This document shows positions 32,865 to 41,433 of a stretch of 64,000 nt of DNA, piece by piece. The DNA lies in the IMG/VR virus record IMGVR_UViG_3300035663_000004, positions 23,524-87,523 of that record; one strand, written 5' to 3'. The first letter of the stretch is position 1; each line of letters begins with the position of its first letter. The translations under genes were made by a program, and so were the position numbers. Source of the DNA: a virus. The notes below the pieces were generated by a model. That model was not told the origin of the DNA, did no database searches, and saw only the letters and a program-made list of their open reading frames with translations.

Positions 32865-33378
32865 GTACGGAAACATCTGTGACATTGACGCGGCCAACGG
32901 ACTGGCACGCGTTCAATTCGATGACGACGGCGTCACGTCGGGCTGGCTGCCCGTCGTGACGCTTGGCGCGTCCGGCAATTCGTATTCGCACGCGTTCGAC
33001 GTGAACGAGCATGTAGCGTGCCTGATGGATGAGGACGCGGAGAACGGCGTTATTCTGGGCGCTATCTACTCGCAGGCGCAGCAACCAGACGGCGGCAACA
33101 AGGACAAGGTGCGGGTGAAATTCACGGACGGCGCAAGCGTCCAGTACGACCGCGCGGCGTCGAAATTGTCTGTCAAGGTCGGCACGACAGAACTGGATAT
33201 TACTGAGGACGGGTTCGTGGTGAAGCGGGGCAGCGAAACGCTGAAGGCAATTATATCCGACCTGATAGACGCGATACTGGCGGAAACACACCCGACCGGG
33301 GTAGGGCCGTCGGGAACGCCGATCAATGCGGCGCAATACACGGCAATCAAGAACAGGCTTCCTAATCTGTTCGATTAA
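32842..33378 (+). CDS. Baseplate spike protein V-like
   Basis: A 178-residue protein with the gpV order: an OB-fold (IDAANGLARVQFDDDGVTSG, WLPVVTLGASGNSYSHAFDV, EHVACLMDEDAENGVILGAI) followed by a beta-helix-like stretch (DKVRVKFTDGASVQYDRAAS) and a C-terminal helix. It forms the membrane-piercing spike. The best start is a TTG at 32842; an in-frame TTG at 32857 is an alternative. Confidence 0.88.
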   Translation: MRTWILLKYGNICDIDAANGLARVQFDDDGVTSGWLPVVTLGASGNSYSHAFDVNEHVACLMDEDAENGVILGAIYSQAQQPDGGNKDKVRVKFTDGASVQYDRAASKLSVKVGTTELDITEDGFVVKRGSETLKAIISDLIDAILAETHPTGVGPSGTPINAAQYTAIKNRLPNLFD

Positions 33379-33429
33379 CGCCGGAAGCAGCCCTCGGAAC
33401 GCCGCCGAAAATATCTGCGAAAAAAAACG

Positions 33430-33437
33430 TATCTTTG
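33430..33437 (+). promoter_or_regulatory. Promoter box TATCTTTG, 5 nt before ATG
   Basis: TATCTTTG is followed by CGCCC and the ATG at 33443, a spacing that implies a leaderless or near-leaderless mRNA. Confidence 0.65.
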
Positions 33438-33442
33438 CGCCC

Positions 33443-33688
33443 ATGCCACTATCGAAGACAGAACTGAAAAACACCATCAAAACCGCGCTGGCGGCGAACA
33501 TCACGAATACCACGTCGTTCGACGGGGCGATTGACGCGCTGGCGGCCGCAATCGCCAACGCGGTGGCGAAGGCTGTGGACGACTACGTCACGACGGCAAC
33601 CGTCACCAATATCCCCGTGCTGGTATCGCCTGCTGGCGCCGTCACCGGCACAATTTCAACCACCATTGCGGGCATGATAACGCCATGA
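33443..33688 (+). CDS. Small baseplate-region protein (81 aa)
   Basis: The protein is Ala/Thr-rich: a helical first half (KTELKNTIKTALAANITN; AIDALAAAIANAVAKAVDDY) and a beta C-terminus (VTNIPVLVSPAGAVTGTIST). It lies between the V- and W-like genes, where spike-associated small proteins occur, and overlaps the W-like gene by 4 bp (ATGA). Its own promoter box at 33430 sets the start. Confidence 0.6.
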   Translation: MPLSKTELKNTIKTALAANITNTTSFDGAIDALAAAIANAVAKAVDDYVTTATVTNIPVLVSPAGAVTGTISTTIAGMITP

Positions 33689-34188
33689 ATATATCGGATA
33701 TCAAATCGGCAGACTGGGCGCTGGCTACTTCGGGACTTCGCGAGGTGGTGGAGGGGATTGACGATATTAACCAATGTATTGCAATTATCCTTAGTACGAA
33801 AAAGGGCAGCGACCCGTTCCGTCCAACGTTCGGTTCTGATATCTGGGACTGGATAGACCGACCTATTGCGGCGGCGCTGCCGAACATGAAGCGCGCAATA
33901 TTCGACGCCGTCGGGCTGTGGGAGCCGCGCGTCACGGTGACGTCGGTATCACACGAATTTCAGAACGAGGCCGCGGTGAGCGCTCCGGTTCAATCCGGTA
34001 TCCGGTTCCGGGTATTCTGGAAATTGAAGGAAACGCAGACGACCGGGCAGGCGCTTGTGACGCTGGGACTGTACGACGCCGTCGCGAAGGCAGCGCAGCA
34101 GGTGACGCCGGTGCTGACTGATTATCTGCTCACAACCGAATCCGGCGACGCGCTGACGACGGAAACAGGAGACAATATCGTAATATGA
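33685..34188 (+). CDS. Baseplate wedge protein (P2 W / T4 gp25-like)
   Basis: A 167-residue protein with the gp25-like signature at about 28-55: INQCIAIILSTKKGSDPFRP then TFGSDIWDWID, followed by EPRVTVTSV. It is a lysozyme-like-fold wedge component that starts sheath assembly. The C-terminal 60 residues (LLTTESGDALTTETGD) are an extension with a short direct repeat. It overlaps the J-like gene by 4 bp. Confidence 0.9.
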   Translation: MNISDIKSADWALATSGLREVVEGIDDINQCIAIILSTKKGSDPFRPTFGSDIWDWIDRPIAAALPNMKRAIFDAVGLWEPRVTVTSVSHEFQNEAAVSAPVQSGIRFRVFWKLKETQTTGQALVTLGLYDAVAKAAQQVTPVLTDYLLTTESGDALTTETGDNIVI

Positions 34189-35288
34189 CGCAACCGCAAT
34201 TTTTATCTCTGGACGGCGAGCAGATCGTATCTGAACTAATACAGATATACGAGGGTATCACCGGGCGCGTGCTGCAACCGGCGCAACCTGAGCGCCTGCT
34301 CATCAACGCGTTTGCATACCGCGAACTGATCCTGCGCCAACAAATCCAGAACGCCGCGCTGCAAACGCTGGTGTCGTTCGCGTCCGCGCCCGCGCTGGAC
34401 TACCTGGGCGAACTGGTAGGGGTACAACGCCTGTCCGCATCGGCAGCGTCCTGCACGCTCCGCTTCACGCTGATATCCGGTCACGGCGGGGTAGTTATCC
34501 CTGCCGGTACGCGGGTGGCAAGTCAGGACGGAAAAGTAATTTTCCGGACGGCCGAAAATGCCGACGTGAACGCAGGTGTCAATACATCGGACGTGTTGGC
34601 ATTCGCTGACAATATCGGCGCAATCGGCAACGGGTACGCCGCCGCGGAAATAATCGAGATACTCGACCCGCAGCCGTTCATTGTATCGGCGTCTAACCTG
34701 TCCGTCACTTCGGGCGGCGCGGACGCTGAAACTGATGATGAACTGCGGGCGCGCATCAAGTTAGCGCCGGAACAATTCACGACGGCGGGCAGCGTTGGTG
34801 CCTATCAATTCCATGCGAAATCCGCAAGTCCGGCAATTCTGGACGTGGCGGTAACGTCGCCTTCGCCGGGACTGGTGAACGTCTACCCGCTGGCTGAAGG
34901 CGGGCTGCCGACTTCGAGCGCAATACTGAATCTGGTCGCCGCTGCCTGCAATGCGGAGCGCGTTCGCCCGCTGACGGATACCGTCGCTGTGCTGACGCCG
35001 ACCGCCGTGACGTATGATGTGGAGGTGGAAATCGAGTGCTACAACACGGCCAATACGACAGTGATACAGGAGCAGATCGAGGCGGCGCTACAGGCGTATT
35101 GCGACGGACGTACCCGGCAGATCGGCAAGGACATTACACGCTCGCAGATTATCGGGCTGTGCATGGTGGATGGCGTGTACGACGTGACGGTGGTGGAGCC
35201 TGCTGCCGACGTGGTAATTTCCGCAACGCAGGTACCGGTGCTCGATAACCCTATTTCCGTCACGATAACCGGACTTGTGAATGGCTAA
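34185..35288 (+). CDS. Baseplate wedge protein J-like
   Basis: A 367-residue baseplate J family protein: ALDYLGELVGVQRLSASAAS, an Ig-like region with GGVVIPAGTRVASQDGKVIF, the SGGADAETDDELRARIKLAP element, and the C-terminal YCDGRTRQIGKDITRSQIIG then MVDGVYDVTVVEPA. It connects the wedge to the hub. It overlaps both neighbours by a few bases. Confidence 0.92.
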   Translation: MTQPQFLSLDGEQIVSELIQIYEGITGRVLQPAQPERLLINAFAYRELILRQQIQNAALQTLVSFASAPALDYLGELVGVQRLSASAASCTLRFTLISGHGGVVIPAGTRVASQDGKVIFRTAENADVNAGVNTSDVLAFADNIGAIGNGYAAAEIIEILDPQPFIVSASNLSVTSGGADAETDDELRARIKLAPEQFTTAGSVGAYQFHAKSASPAILDVAVTSPSPGLVNVYPLAEGGLPTSSAILNLVAAACNAERVRPLTDTVAVLTPTAVTYDVEVEIECYNTANTTVIQEQIEAALQAYCDGRTRQIGKDITRSQIIGLCMVDGVYDVTVVEPAADVVISATQVPVLDNPISVTITGLVNG

Positions 35289-36000
35289 TACAGTCGCAAC
35301 CGGCATATCATTCGCGCCGCATCTGACAGCGTTCGACGAGGCGGCACGGCAACGACTGGAAGGCATTGACCTGACGCCGCTGCTGATGTACGTCGTGGAT
35401 ACTACGCACGTCGAAGCGCTGCCATATCTGGCTGAACAGTTCGACGTGCTGGGGCTGGAGGGCTGGGCCTTGGCCAACACGGAGGCAGACAGGCGGGCGC
35501 TGATTAAGCAGGCGATTGAACTGCACCGGCACAAGGGTACGGTATGGGCGATCCGCAATGCCGTGCGCGCCGTTGGGTTCGGTGAGTGCAATATTACGGA
35601 GGGCGTCGGCGTGGACTACAACGGCGAGTATCTGTATTCCGGTACGATTGACTATGAGGGCGGCAACTGGGCGACTTTTCGCGTAATTGTCGAAATACCG
35701 AACACGCGACCCGTTACGCTGGCAGAGTTTTCCAGGCTGCGGGCAATTATCGAAGCGTATAAGAATATCCGCAGTCACCTGGTGGACGTATCGCTGCGGG
35801 TGAACCTGGTGACCGAACACACCCTGCCGGAAGATACATTAGACTTTTGGGCTGGTGATGCGCAGACGGACACGCTTACAAGCGGGGCGAATTACGACGG
35901 CGCAAGCGGATACGCCGGGGCGTACAATTACGATCAATCTAATGATCCGGGAACAATCACAATTGAGATCGGCGGGTTCGCAGTGACTGAAAATTTCTAA
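35281..36000 (+). CDS. Tail protein I-like baseplate protein
   Basis: A 239-residue protein with the P2 gpI pattern: LPYLAEQFDVLGLEGWALA then ADRRALIKQAIELHRHKGTV and WAIRNAVRAVGF. A strand region (FRVIVEIPNTRPVTLAEFSR) and a Tyr/Gly-rich C-terminus (ANYDGASGYAGAYNYDQSND) follow. It completes the wedge that carries fibres. Confidence 0.88.
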   Translation: MANTVATGISFAPHLTAFDEAARQRLEGIDLTPLLMYVVDTTHVEALPYLAEQFDVLGLEGWALANTEADRRALIKQAIELHRHKGTVWAIRNAVRAVGFGECNITEGVGVDYNGEYLYSGTIDYEGGNWATFRVIVEIPNTRPVTLAEFSRLRAIIEAYKNIRSHLVDVSLRVNLVTEHTLPEDTLDFWAGDAQTDTLTSGANYDGASGYAGAYNYDQSNDPGTITIEIGGFAVTENF

Positions 36001-36018
36001 TCGAAAAAATATAAAAAA

Positions 36019-36462
36019 ATGGATATACGAAACGACACTATCGCACCTAAAGGCGTATTCGAGATGCGGGTGTACAATGCCGACGGCTGCCTGATTGACC
36101 AATACGAGGACTGGAATCTGATCGTGAACGGCGGGCGGTCTGCCATTGCATCACTGATCGGGGCGGCGACGTCCACGAAGGACGTCACGCAAATTGCATT
36201 CGGCACCAACGGCGCATCGCCGGTACTGACGGACGCCGCAATCACGACGCAGTTCAAGAAAGCCGTCGGGGCTGTGACCTATCCGGCAACTGGACAGGTG
36301 CGCTTCGCCTGGTCGCTGGAATTGGCGGAAAACAACGGCGTTACGATCCGGGAGTACGGGCTGCTATGTCAGGACGACACGCTGTTCGCCCGCAAGGTGC
36401 GCGCTGATATCGCGAAAACATCGGACGTCCGCCTGGAGGGCACATGGACAATTATTTTCTAA
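36019..36462 (+). CDS. Fibre/baseplate-linked protein (147 aa)
   Basis: A beta-rich protein: FEMRVYNADGCLIDQYEDWN, ASLIGAATSTKDVTQIAFGT, VRFAWSLELAENNGVTIREYG then LLCQDDTLFARKVRADIAKT. This order is familiar from small proteins placed between gpI and the fibre gene in Mu/P2-like phages, where it may adapt the fibre. No enzymatic function expected. Confidence 0.6.
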   Translation: MDIRNDTIAPKGVFEMRVYNADGCLIDQYEDWNLIVNGGRSAIASLIGAATSTKDVTQIAFGTNGASPVLTDAAITTQFKKAVGAVTYPATGQVRFAWSLELAENNGVTIREYGLLCQDDTLFARKVRADIAKTSDVRLEGTWTIIF

Positions 36463-36478
36463 CTGAAAAATCGAAAAA

Positions 36479-37351
36479 ATGGCAAATCTGACTGAATCAC
36501 CGGTGTACGAAGCCGGTATATATCAATTAGAAACGACCGACCCGGTATTGGGCGGTTCTTCCGGCATTGCTAACCTTCAGGGCAAGCAACTCGCCAACCG
36601 GACGGCGTGGCTGAAGCAAAAAATTGACAACTTAGGCTTCGGTACAACAGGCGTACCTGTGTACGCTGGCAATCTAAACAGCCTGCTGGATACCGGCTGG
36701 TGGTACGCCACGACGGCAACAACCAACAAGCCGACGGGCGCAAGCGAGGGGTTCGTCCAGGTGGTCGAATACGTCACGCTTGGGTACTCTTATCAAGTGT
36801 ATCACTCGATCACCGTTGACCGAATCTGGACGCGCCGGATTACGGACGGGCCAACGTTCGGGGCGTGGTCGGAAATCGGGCGCGCTGCCGACCTGGCTAC
36901 GCTGAACGATCAACTGATCGGGAGCGTGGCGGCGTTCGCAATGAATACGCCGCCGACGGGCTGGTTCAAGTGCAATGGCGCTGCGGTATCACGCTCGCTG
37001 TACGCCGGGCTGTTCGCGAAGATCGGCACGACGTTCGGCGTCGGAAACGGAAGCACGACGTTCAATCTGCCAGACTTGCGCGGTGAGTTCGTACGGGGCT
37101 GGGACGACGGGCGCGGACTTGACGTTGGGCGCGTGTTTGGTTCGGCACAGGGCTACGCGACCGAAGCGCACACGCACTTTCTTCGTATGCAGACGCTCGG
37201 AGGAATTAACAACAACGGGAGCAGTCCGTATGCAACGACCGTAGCGAATAGCAACGATAGCACAACCACGATGACGCAGGCGCAGGTCGGCGGCGAAGGG
37301 GAAACGAGACCGCGAAACATTGCCCTGCTATACGCAATCAAATGGCAATAA
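36479..37351 (+). CDS. Tail fibre protein with tail-collar domain (H-like)
   Basis: A 290-residue fibre. The N-terminal part has the ANLQGKQLANRTAWLKQKID element used to attach to the baseplate. The middle resembles phage fibre repeats (LLDTGWWYATTATTNKPTGA). The C-terminus is a tail-collar domain: GSVAAFAMNTPPTGWFKCNG then LYAGLFAKIGTTFGVGNGST and FNLPDLRGEFVRGWDDGRG, ending RPRNIALLYAIKW. It should bind a host surface receptor and is short compared with P2 H. Confidence 0.85.
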   Translation: MANLTESPVYEAGIYQLETTDPVLGGSSGIANLQGKQLANRTAWLKQKIDNLGFGTTGVPVYAGNLNSLLDTGWWYATTATTNKPTGASEGFVQVVEYVTLGYSYQVYHSITVDRIWTRRITDGPTFGAWSEIGRAADLATLNDQLIGSVAAFAMNTPPTGWFKCNGAAVSRSLYAGLFAKIGTTFGVGNGSTTFNLPDLRGEFVRGWDDGRGLDVGRVFGSAQGYATEAHTHFLRMQTLGGINNNGSSPYATTVANSNDSTTTMTQAQVGGEGETRPRNIALLYAIKWQ

Positions 37352-37366
37352 ACAATCATTGATAAT

Positions 37367-37795
37367 ATGAACACACAACACACACACGAACCCGTGCCCG
37401 TCTATTGTTACGACGACACGGGCAGGTACACGTCATGGGAATACGCCGACCCGAATCCGCTGGAGCCGGGCAAATACCTATTGCCGGTAAACGCTACGCT
37501 GACGCCGCCGCCTGACTGGAGCAAGGGCGAAGTAGCGCGCTGGGACGGCGAACGCTGGGCGGTGGAGCCTGACGATACAGAGGTTCAGCGCCATGCAGCG
37601 TTTCAGCGATCAAGGCGCAACTACCTGTTGGCCGCATCGGACTGGACGCAATTACCTGACGCGCCACTGACGGCTGATGAGGCGCAGCGATGGCGCGAAT
37701 ACCGACACGCGCTGCGTACAATTACGACAGACCCGGCATGGCCTTACGTTGCGTTTCCTGATCCGCCGGAAAAGGAGCCAATAATACAGGCTTAG
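37367..37795 (+). CDS. Tail fibre assembly chaperone (G-like)
   Basis: A 142-residue protein. Its C-terminal half (RRNYLLAASDWTQLPDAPLT then ADEAQRWREYRHALRTIT) is the conserved motif of phage fibre assembly chaperones. It lies directly after the fibre gene, as G follows H in P2. Its stop codon overlaps that of the convergent small gene at 37792. Confidence 0.85.
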   Translation: MNTQHTHEPVPVYCYDDTGRYTSWEYADPNPLEPGKYLLPVNATLTPPPDWSKGEVARWDGERWAVEPDDTEVQRHAAFQRSRRNYLLAASDWTQLPDAPLTADEAQRWREYRHALRTITTDPAWPYVAFPDPPEKEPIIQA

Positions 37796-37929
37796 AAAGG
37801 TTCGCCGTCGCATAGCGCTAACAATGCCTGTGCGCGCTGGTATGCCTTGAGTCCGGTCGCTGGCTTGGGCTTAGGCGTGCGTGTTTTGGGGCGTTTGGGG
37901 CGGACGGGGGAAAATGGATCGAGTTTCAT
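37792..37929 (-). CDS. Small basic proline-rich protein (45 aa)
   Basis: A leftward frame encodes KLDPFSPVRPKRPKTRTPKP then ATGLKAYQRAQALLALCDGE. The composition is extreme (Pro, Lys, Arg) in the first half but helical in the second, which looks like a real peptide. It lies after the RecT terminator and shares its stop with the opposite gene. No promoter is obvious, so its expression is uncertain. Confidence 0.35.
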   Translation of the reverse strand: MKLDPFSPVRPKRPKTRTPKPKPATGLKAYQRAQALLALCDGEPF

Positions 37930-37934
37930 AATTC

Positions 37935-37971
37935 AGAAAAAATGCCCCGGCAAACACAAGTTCGCCGGGGC
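37935..37971 (-). terminator. Rho-independent terminator of the recombination operon
   Basis: GCCCCGGC (37944-37951) pairs with GCCGGGGC (37964-37971); on the minus strand a TTTTTT run follows. It lies just after the RecT-like gene. Confidence 0.85.
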
Positions 37972-37977
37972 GTGTTA

Positions 37978-38781
37978 CTATATAAGGTGTTCGTCTACCT
38001 GTTCGGTAGGTTCGTCCGTGTATTCAATATATTCGGCGTCTGTGGCTTCGGTGGCAGGCTTAGCAGCGTTCGCCGTTGTGATTGCGGCGTTAATATCCGC
38101 TGCTGCCTGACGTGACGCCGGGGCTGGCTTCGCCGGGGCTGGTGCTGCGTGCTGGGCGCTAATTGCGGCGTTCAACTGATCAACGACCGGTATAGGCGAA
38201 GAAGGCACGCGCGGCGGCGTAACGTCGTGATATTCGATGTCGTGTACTTCGTCAGCGGTGAGTAGTCCCATCGCTACCTCCGGGGCGTACAGGCGCGAAA
38301 AGAACGCGGCGGCACGGTAACGCAGCATCAAGTCCGGCATTGACTGCCACTTACTGCCTGTCTTGCTGAACCATCCCTCTTTTTTTGCCATCCCAATTGA
38401 AACGGGCGGCCCCTCCAAAATTTCGCCGCTGGCCAAGTCCTTAGCGACGGCGAAACATTGCCGCGCATCACCGTCGCCGGATAACTGAAAGCGGAGCGGG
38501 GAAAACTTGCCTGACGTATTGATACAGGCGATTAGGTACGTCGCTGACCACGACGGCCGGCCGTGTATGATATGCAGGTTCTGCATCACCATCAGCGGTG
38601 ACGTGCCGATGCGGTTCGCCATTTCCAGCGCCACGAGGCAGTTCGCGATGTTGCCTTGGTAGTCCTTTGGCACCATCGTGGTGGTGGACAGCATTTTCGC
38701 CACGCGCTGCCCCTGCTCGAAAGCATCGCCGCTGGCATATACGCTGACGTTTTGCGGCTGGATTGAAAGTTCTTTTTTCAT
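37978..38781 (-). CDS. recT: RecT-like single-strand annealing protein
   Basis: The first 180 residues carry the RecT-type core: NCLVALEMANRIGTSPLMVM then NLHIIHGRPSWSATYLIACI, and PDLMLRYRAAAFFSRLYAPE before a GLLTADEV segment. The C-terminal 80 residues are Ala/Pro-rich and acidic, a likely flexible tail. It should anneal complementary single strands during phage recombination. It follows the RecE-like nuclease gene in one leftward operon, the classical RecE/RecT pairing. Confidence 0.85.
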   Translation of the reverse strand: MKKELSIQPQNVSVYASGDAFEQGQRVAKMLSTTTMVPKDYQGNIANCLVALEMANRIGTSPLMVMQNLHIIHGRPSWSATYLIACINTSGKFSPLRFQLSGDGDARQCFAVAKDLASGEILEGPPVSIGMAKKEGWFSKTGSKWQSMPDLMLRYRAAAFFSRLYAPEVAMGLLTADEVHDIEYHDVTPPRVPSSPIPVVDQLNAAISAQHAAPAPAKPAPASRQAAADINAAITTANAAKPATEATDAEYIEYTDEPTEQVDEHLI

Positions 38782-38808
38782 AATATTGAAAATGTTTTTG
38801 TTGTAAAA

Positions 38809-39663
38809 TCAAAGTTGCTTAAATATATACTCTGGGAGCGCCAACCGCTCTAACTGGTCGGAATACCCCGGCCAAACGCCCGCCTGCAGGCAGTCAAGGT
38901 AGGTGCGAAGGTCGCGCATATATGCCTTGTGACCGAGTTCCAGGGTTCGCTCATCCGCGTAGTAACACGCAACGGCGAAGGGGTATTCCTTTTCCACTAC
39001 GACAAATCCGAAAATCTGCGGAAAATTTCCAGTCGCGTGGTAGAAGCCCTCGGAATAGAAGGCTGCCTGCACATGATAGCGCCACGAAAGCGCGGAGCGG
39101 CCGAACGAATCCGGGCTGGCGTCTGTGGTGGTTTTCAAGTCAATCAGGATATGACCGCTGCCTAACTTCCCGATCCAGTCCGGGCGGCACTTGCACTTCG
39201 CCCCCGTTTCAGGTTCCGTGAATTTCAACGTCTTTTCTGCAACGCCGTCTCTCAACAAGACACTGGCGGCAGGGTGCGCATGTACGGCGTCGCGCATGCG
39301 ACATGCCTTATCGTAATCGTCCGATTCGACAACCGTGCGGCCGTTGAGGCCGTGATTGAACGCCGCCCACCATTCGAGCGCAAATTGCGTTTCTTCGCTT
39401 GGTTTTTTCGCGTTAATCTGCGCAGCCGTCGGACGGCGCGGCGCATCCGGCGGCAGGATAGCGTATTGGCTATCCAGCAGGTGGGGCTGGAGCAGCACGT
39501 CGTTCGTGATCGAGCCGACCACGAAGTGTTTTTTCGGCATTTCGGCCGGTCGGTCGGGGTTAATGTATTTCGCCCAATAATGATACGGGCTTCTGGCAAT
39601 CAAGTCAAGACCGGACTTGCTGATCCGGCTGACGTCGGCGTGGTAATCGTCGCGTGTGAGCAT
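38809..39663 (-). CDS. RecE-like PD-(D/E)XK exonuclease
   Basis: A 284-residue protein. The start LTRDDYHADVSRISKSGLDL followed by PYHYWAKY is characteristic of phage RecE-type nucleases. The catalytic motif is visible as KCRPDWIG followed by ILIDLKTT (PD...DxK), with RYHVQAAFYSEGFY after it. It should resect double-stranded ends 5' to 3' for the RecT-like annealing protein. The ATG at 39663 is preferred over one 21 codons upstream because that stretch lies in the promoter-leader region. Confidence 0.85.
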   Translation of the reverse strand: MLTRDDYHADVSRISKSGLDLIARSPYHYWAKYINPDRPAEMPKKHFVVGSITNDVLLQPHLLDSQYAILPPDAPRRPTAAQINAKKPSEETQFALEWWAAFNHGLNGRTVVESDDYDKACRMRDAVHAHPAASVLLRDGVAEKTLKFTEPETGAKCKCRPDWIGKLGSGHILIDLKTTTDASPDSFGRSALSWRYHVQAAFYSEGFYHATGNFPQIFGFVVVEKEYPFAVACYYADERTLELGHKAYMRDLRTYLDCLQAGVWPGYSDQLERLALPEYIFKQL

Positions 39664-39715
39664 AATAATAAGGTGTGTGTTAATGGCAATATGCCGGTGA
39701 AAAAAAAATCTTGGG

Positions 39716-39723
39716 CAAAGATA
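39716..39723 (-). promoter_or_regulatory. Leftward -7 box TATCTTTG of the recombination operon
   Basis: Minus-strand TATCTTTG lies 52 nt before the RecE-like ATG. It is back to back with the rightward box at 39745, with only 21 bp between the two boxes. Confidence 0.7.
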
Positions 39724-39744
39724 CAACGTTTGCGCGAATTTGCG

Positions 39745-39752
39745 TAACTTTG
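39745..39752 (+). promoter_or_regulatory. Rightward -7 box TAACTTTG of the XRE-like gene
   Basis: TAACTTTG lies 30 nt before the ATG at 39783. Its -33 position coincides with the leftward -7 box, so RNA polymerase cannot occupy both promoters together. Confidence 0.65.
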
Positions 39753-39782
39753 CACCGGATTTTTTTCAAACAAAAATAAAAT

Positions 39783-39977
39783 ATGGACATTATCGAGAAT
39801 CTGAAGGCGCGGTGCAAGGCCGCCGGAACTAACCTCACGCAGTTGTGTATGGACGCGGGCGTTGACCGAAGCGTTGTCGAGCGCTGGAAAAAGGGTACGA
39901 AAACGCTCACGCTGCTGGCACAACTGGAGGCGGCTCTGCAAAAGCGGGAAAAGGAGGTGCGCGATGGTAACGCTTAG
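39783..39977 (+). CDS. XRE-like HTH regulator (64 aa)
   Basis: A Cro-sized protein that is almost only a helix-turn-helix: IIENLKARCKAAGTNLTQLC then MDAGVDRSVVERWKKGT, with a final helix LLAQLEAALQKREKE. The TQLCMDAGVDRSVVERWK segment has the XRE order. It is transcribed divergently from the RecE/RecT-like operon through overlapping promoters and overlaps the helicase gene by 14 bp. It is a likely regulator of that promoter pair, by position. Confidence 0.75.
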   Translation: MDIIENLKARCKAAGTNLTQLCMDAGVDRSVVERWKKGTKTLTLLAQLEAALQKREKEVRDGNA

Positions 39978-41433
39978 ACCGTACCAACAAACGGCCGTTG
40001 AGCGAATTCGGCAGGCGTATTTACAGGGCGCGCGTTCGCCGCTGCTGGTACTACCCACCGGTGGGGGGAAGACGGTCGTATTTTCGCACATCGCCGCCAC
40101 GTCCAGCGCGCGCGGCAAGCGCATACTGATCCTGGTACATCGCATCGAACTACTCAGGCAGACCGCGAAGGCGCTGCAACGCGCCGGAATCCAGCCGGGG
40201 CTAATTAATCCAGCTTACACTCCGAACTATCGCGCACCGGTGCAGGTAGCGATGGTGCAGACCATGGCGAAGCGAACGCATTATTTTCGGAAAATGCCGT
40301 TCGACCTTATTATTACCGACGAGTGTCACCACGTTGTAAGCAAGACGTACCGGGATATTCTGGCAGAATTTCCGAACGCATATCAATTAGGCGTGACGGC
40401 TACGCCTGTTCGCGGCGACGGGATGGGGCTTGGCGTGACGGCTGGCGGCGTGTACGATACGCTGATTATGGGGCCAACCGTCTCCGAACTCATTGCAGGC
40501 GGCTACCTGGTTAAGCCCGCAATCTATGTGCCGAAAGACAGGGTTGACCTTTCCGGGGTTCGTTCGCGAATGGGGGACTTCGATAAGCACGAACTCGAAA
40601 CGCGCATGGACAAGCCACAGATCACGGGCAACGCCGTCGAACATTACCGCCGCACGTTGAACGGACTGCCTGCCGTTGCCTTTTGCGTTTCGGTGAAACA
40701 CGCGCAGCACGTCGCTGCGGAGTTCCAGGCCGCCGGATATAAGTCGTACGCCGTTGACGGTTCGATGGAAGACGCACAGCGCGCCGCGATATTGAACGGA
40801 CTGGCGACCGGCAGCGTCCAGGTTGTGACGTCATGCGATATTATTAGCGAGGGTACGGATATTCCGGCTATCGCTGGCGCAATCCTGCTCCGCCCTACCC
40901 AGTCAACCGGGCTGTACCTGCAACAGGTCGGGCGGGCGCTGCGCACAATGGAAGGGAAGGAGCGCGCCGTAATATTAGATCACGTCGGCAACGTGCTGAC
41001 CCACGGGCTTCCTGACGAAGATCGGGCATGGAGCCTGGACGGCGAGGAACGGAAAAAGAAAAAGAAAAAGGACGGCGAAGAACCGAACGTGCGCGTGACC
41101 ATGTGCAAGGGCTGTTACGCTGTATTCGAGCCGCATGTGCCTGCGTGTCCTTATTGCGGGCTGGAGGTGCAGGGGAAAGGCCGGCAGGTGAAGCAGGCCG
41201 ACGGCGAACTGCGGGAACTTACCGCCGAAGATCGGCTGCAACTTCGCCGCAATCAGAGCCGGGAGGTAGGGCGCGCGCGAACGCTGGCAGACTTGGAGCG
41301 CATCGAAAAGGAACGCGGATATAAGCGCGGGTGGGCGCGTTATGTTTTTGAATCTCGGCAGAAAAGGGCTGATTTTGCCGACGCGGTTTTCGGGCAGGAC
41401 TGGAACTGGCCGACACTTGGAAAAAAAAGTTGA
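39964..41433 (+). CDS. SF2 DNA helicase with C-terminal zinc ribbon
   Basis: A 489-residue superfamily 2 helicase: Q-motif-like LRPYQQTAVERI, Walker A PTGGGKT (31-37), DEAH-type box DECH (119-122) and GVTATPVRGDG. Helicase C domain motifs are CDIISEGTDIPAI and QQVGRALRTMEGK (about 319-331). A four-cysteine zinc ribbon follows at about 381-400 (CKGCYAVF, CPYC). It resembles the UvrB/RecG-like restart helicases carried by phages and should unwind or remodel DNA in replication. The ATG at 39964 overlaps the regulator gene. Confidence 0.9.
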   Translation: MVTLRPYQQTAVERIRQAYLQGARSPLLVLPTGGGKTVVFSHIAATSSARGKRILILVHRIELLRQTAKALQRAGIQPGLINPAYTPNYRAPVQVAMVQTMAKRTHYFRKMPFDLIITDECHHVVSKTYRDILAEFPNAYQLGVTATPVRGDGMGLGVTAGGVYDTLIMGPTVSELIAGGYLVKPAIYVPKDRVDLSGVRSRMGDFDKHELETRMDKPQITGNAVEHYRRTLNGLPAVAFCVSVKHAQHVAAEFQAAGYKSYAVDGSMEDAQRAAILNGLATGSVQVVTSCDIISEGTDIPAIAGAILLRPTQSTGLYLQQVGRALRTMEGKERAVILDHVGNVLTHGLPDEDRAWSLDGEERKKKKKKDGEEPNVRVTMCKGCYAVFEPHVPACPYCGLEVQGKGRQVKQADGELRELTAEDRLQLRRNQSREVGRARTLADLERIEKERGYKRGWARYVFESRQKRADFADAVFGQDWNWPTLGKKS

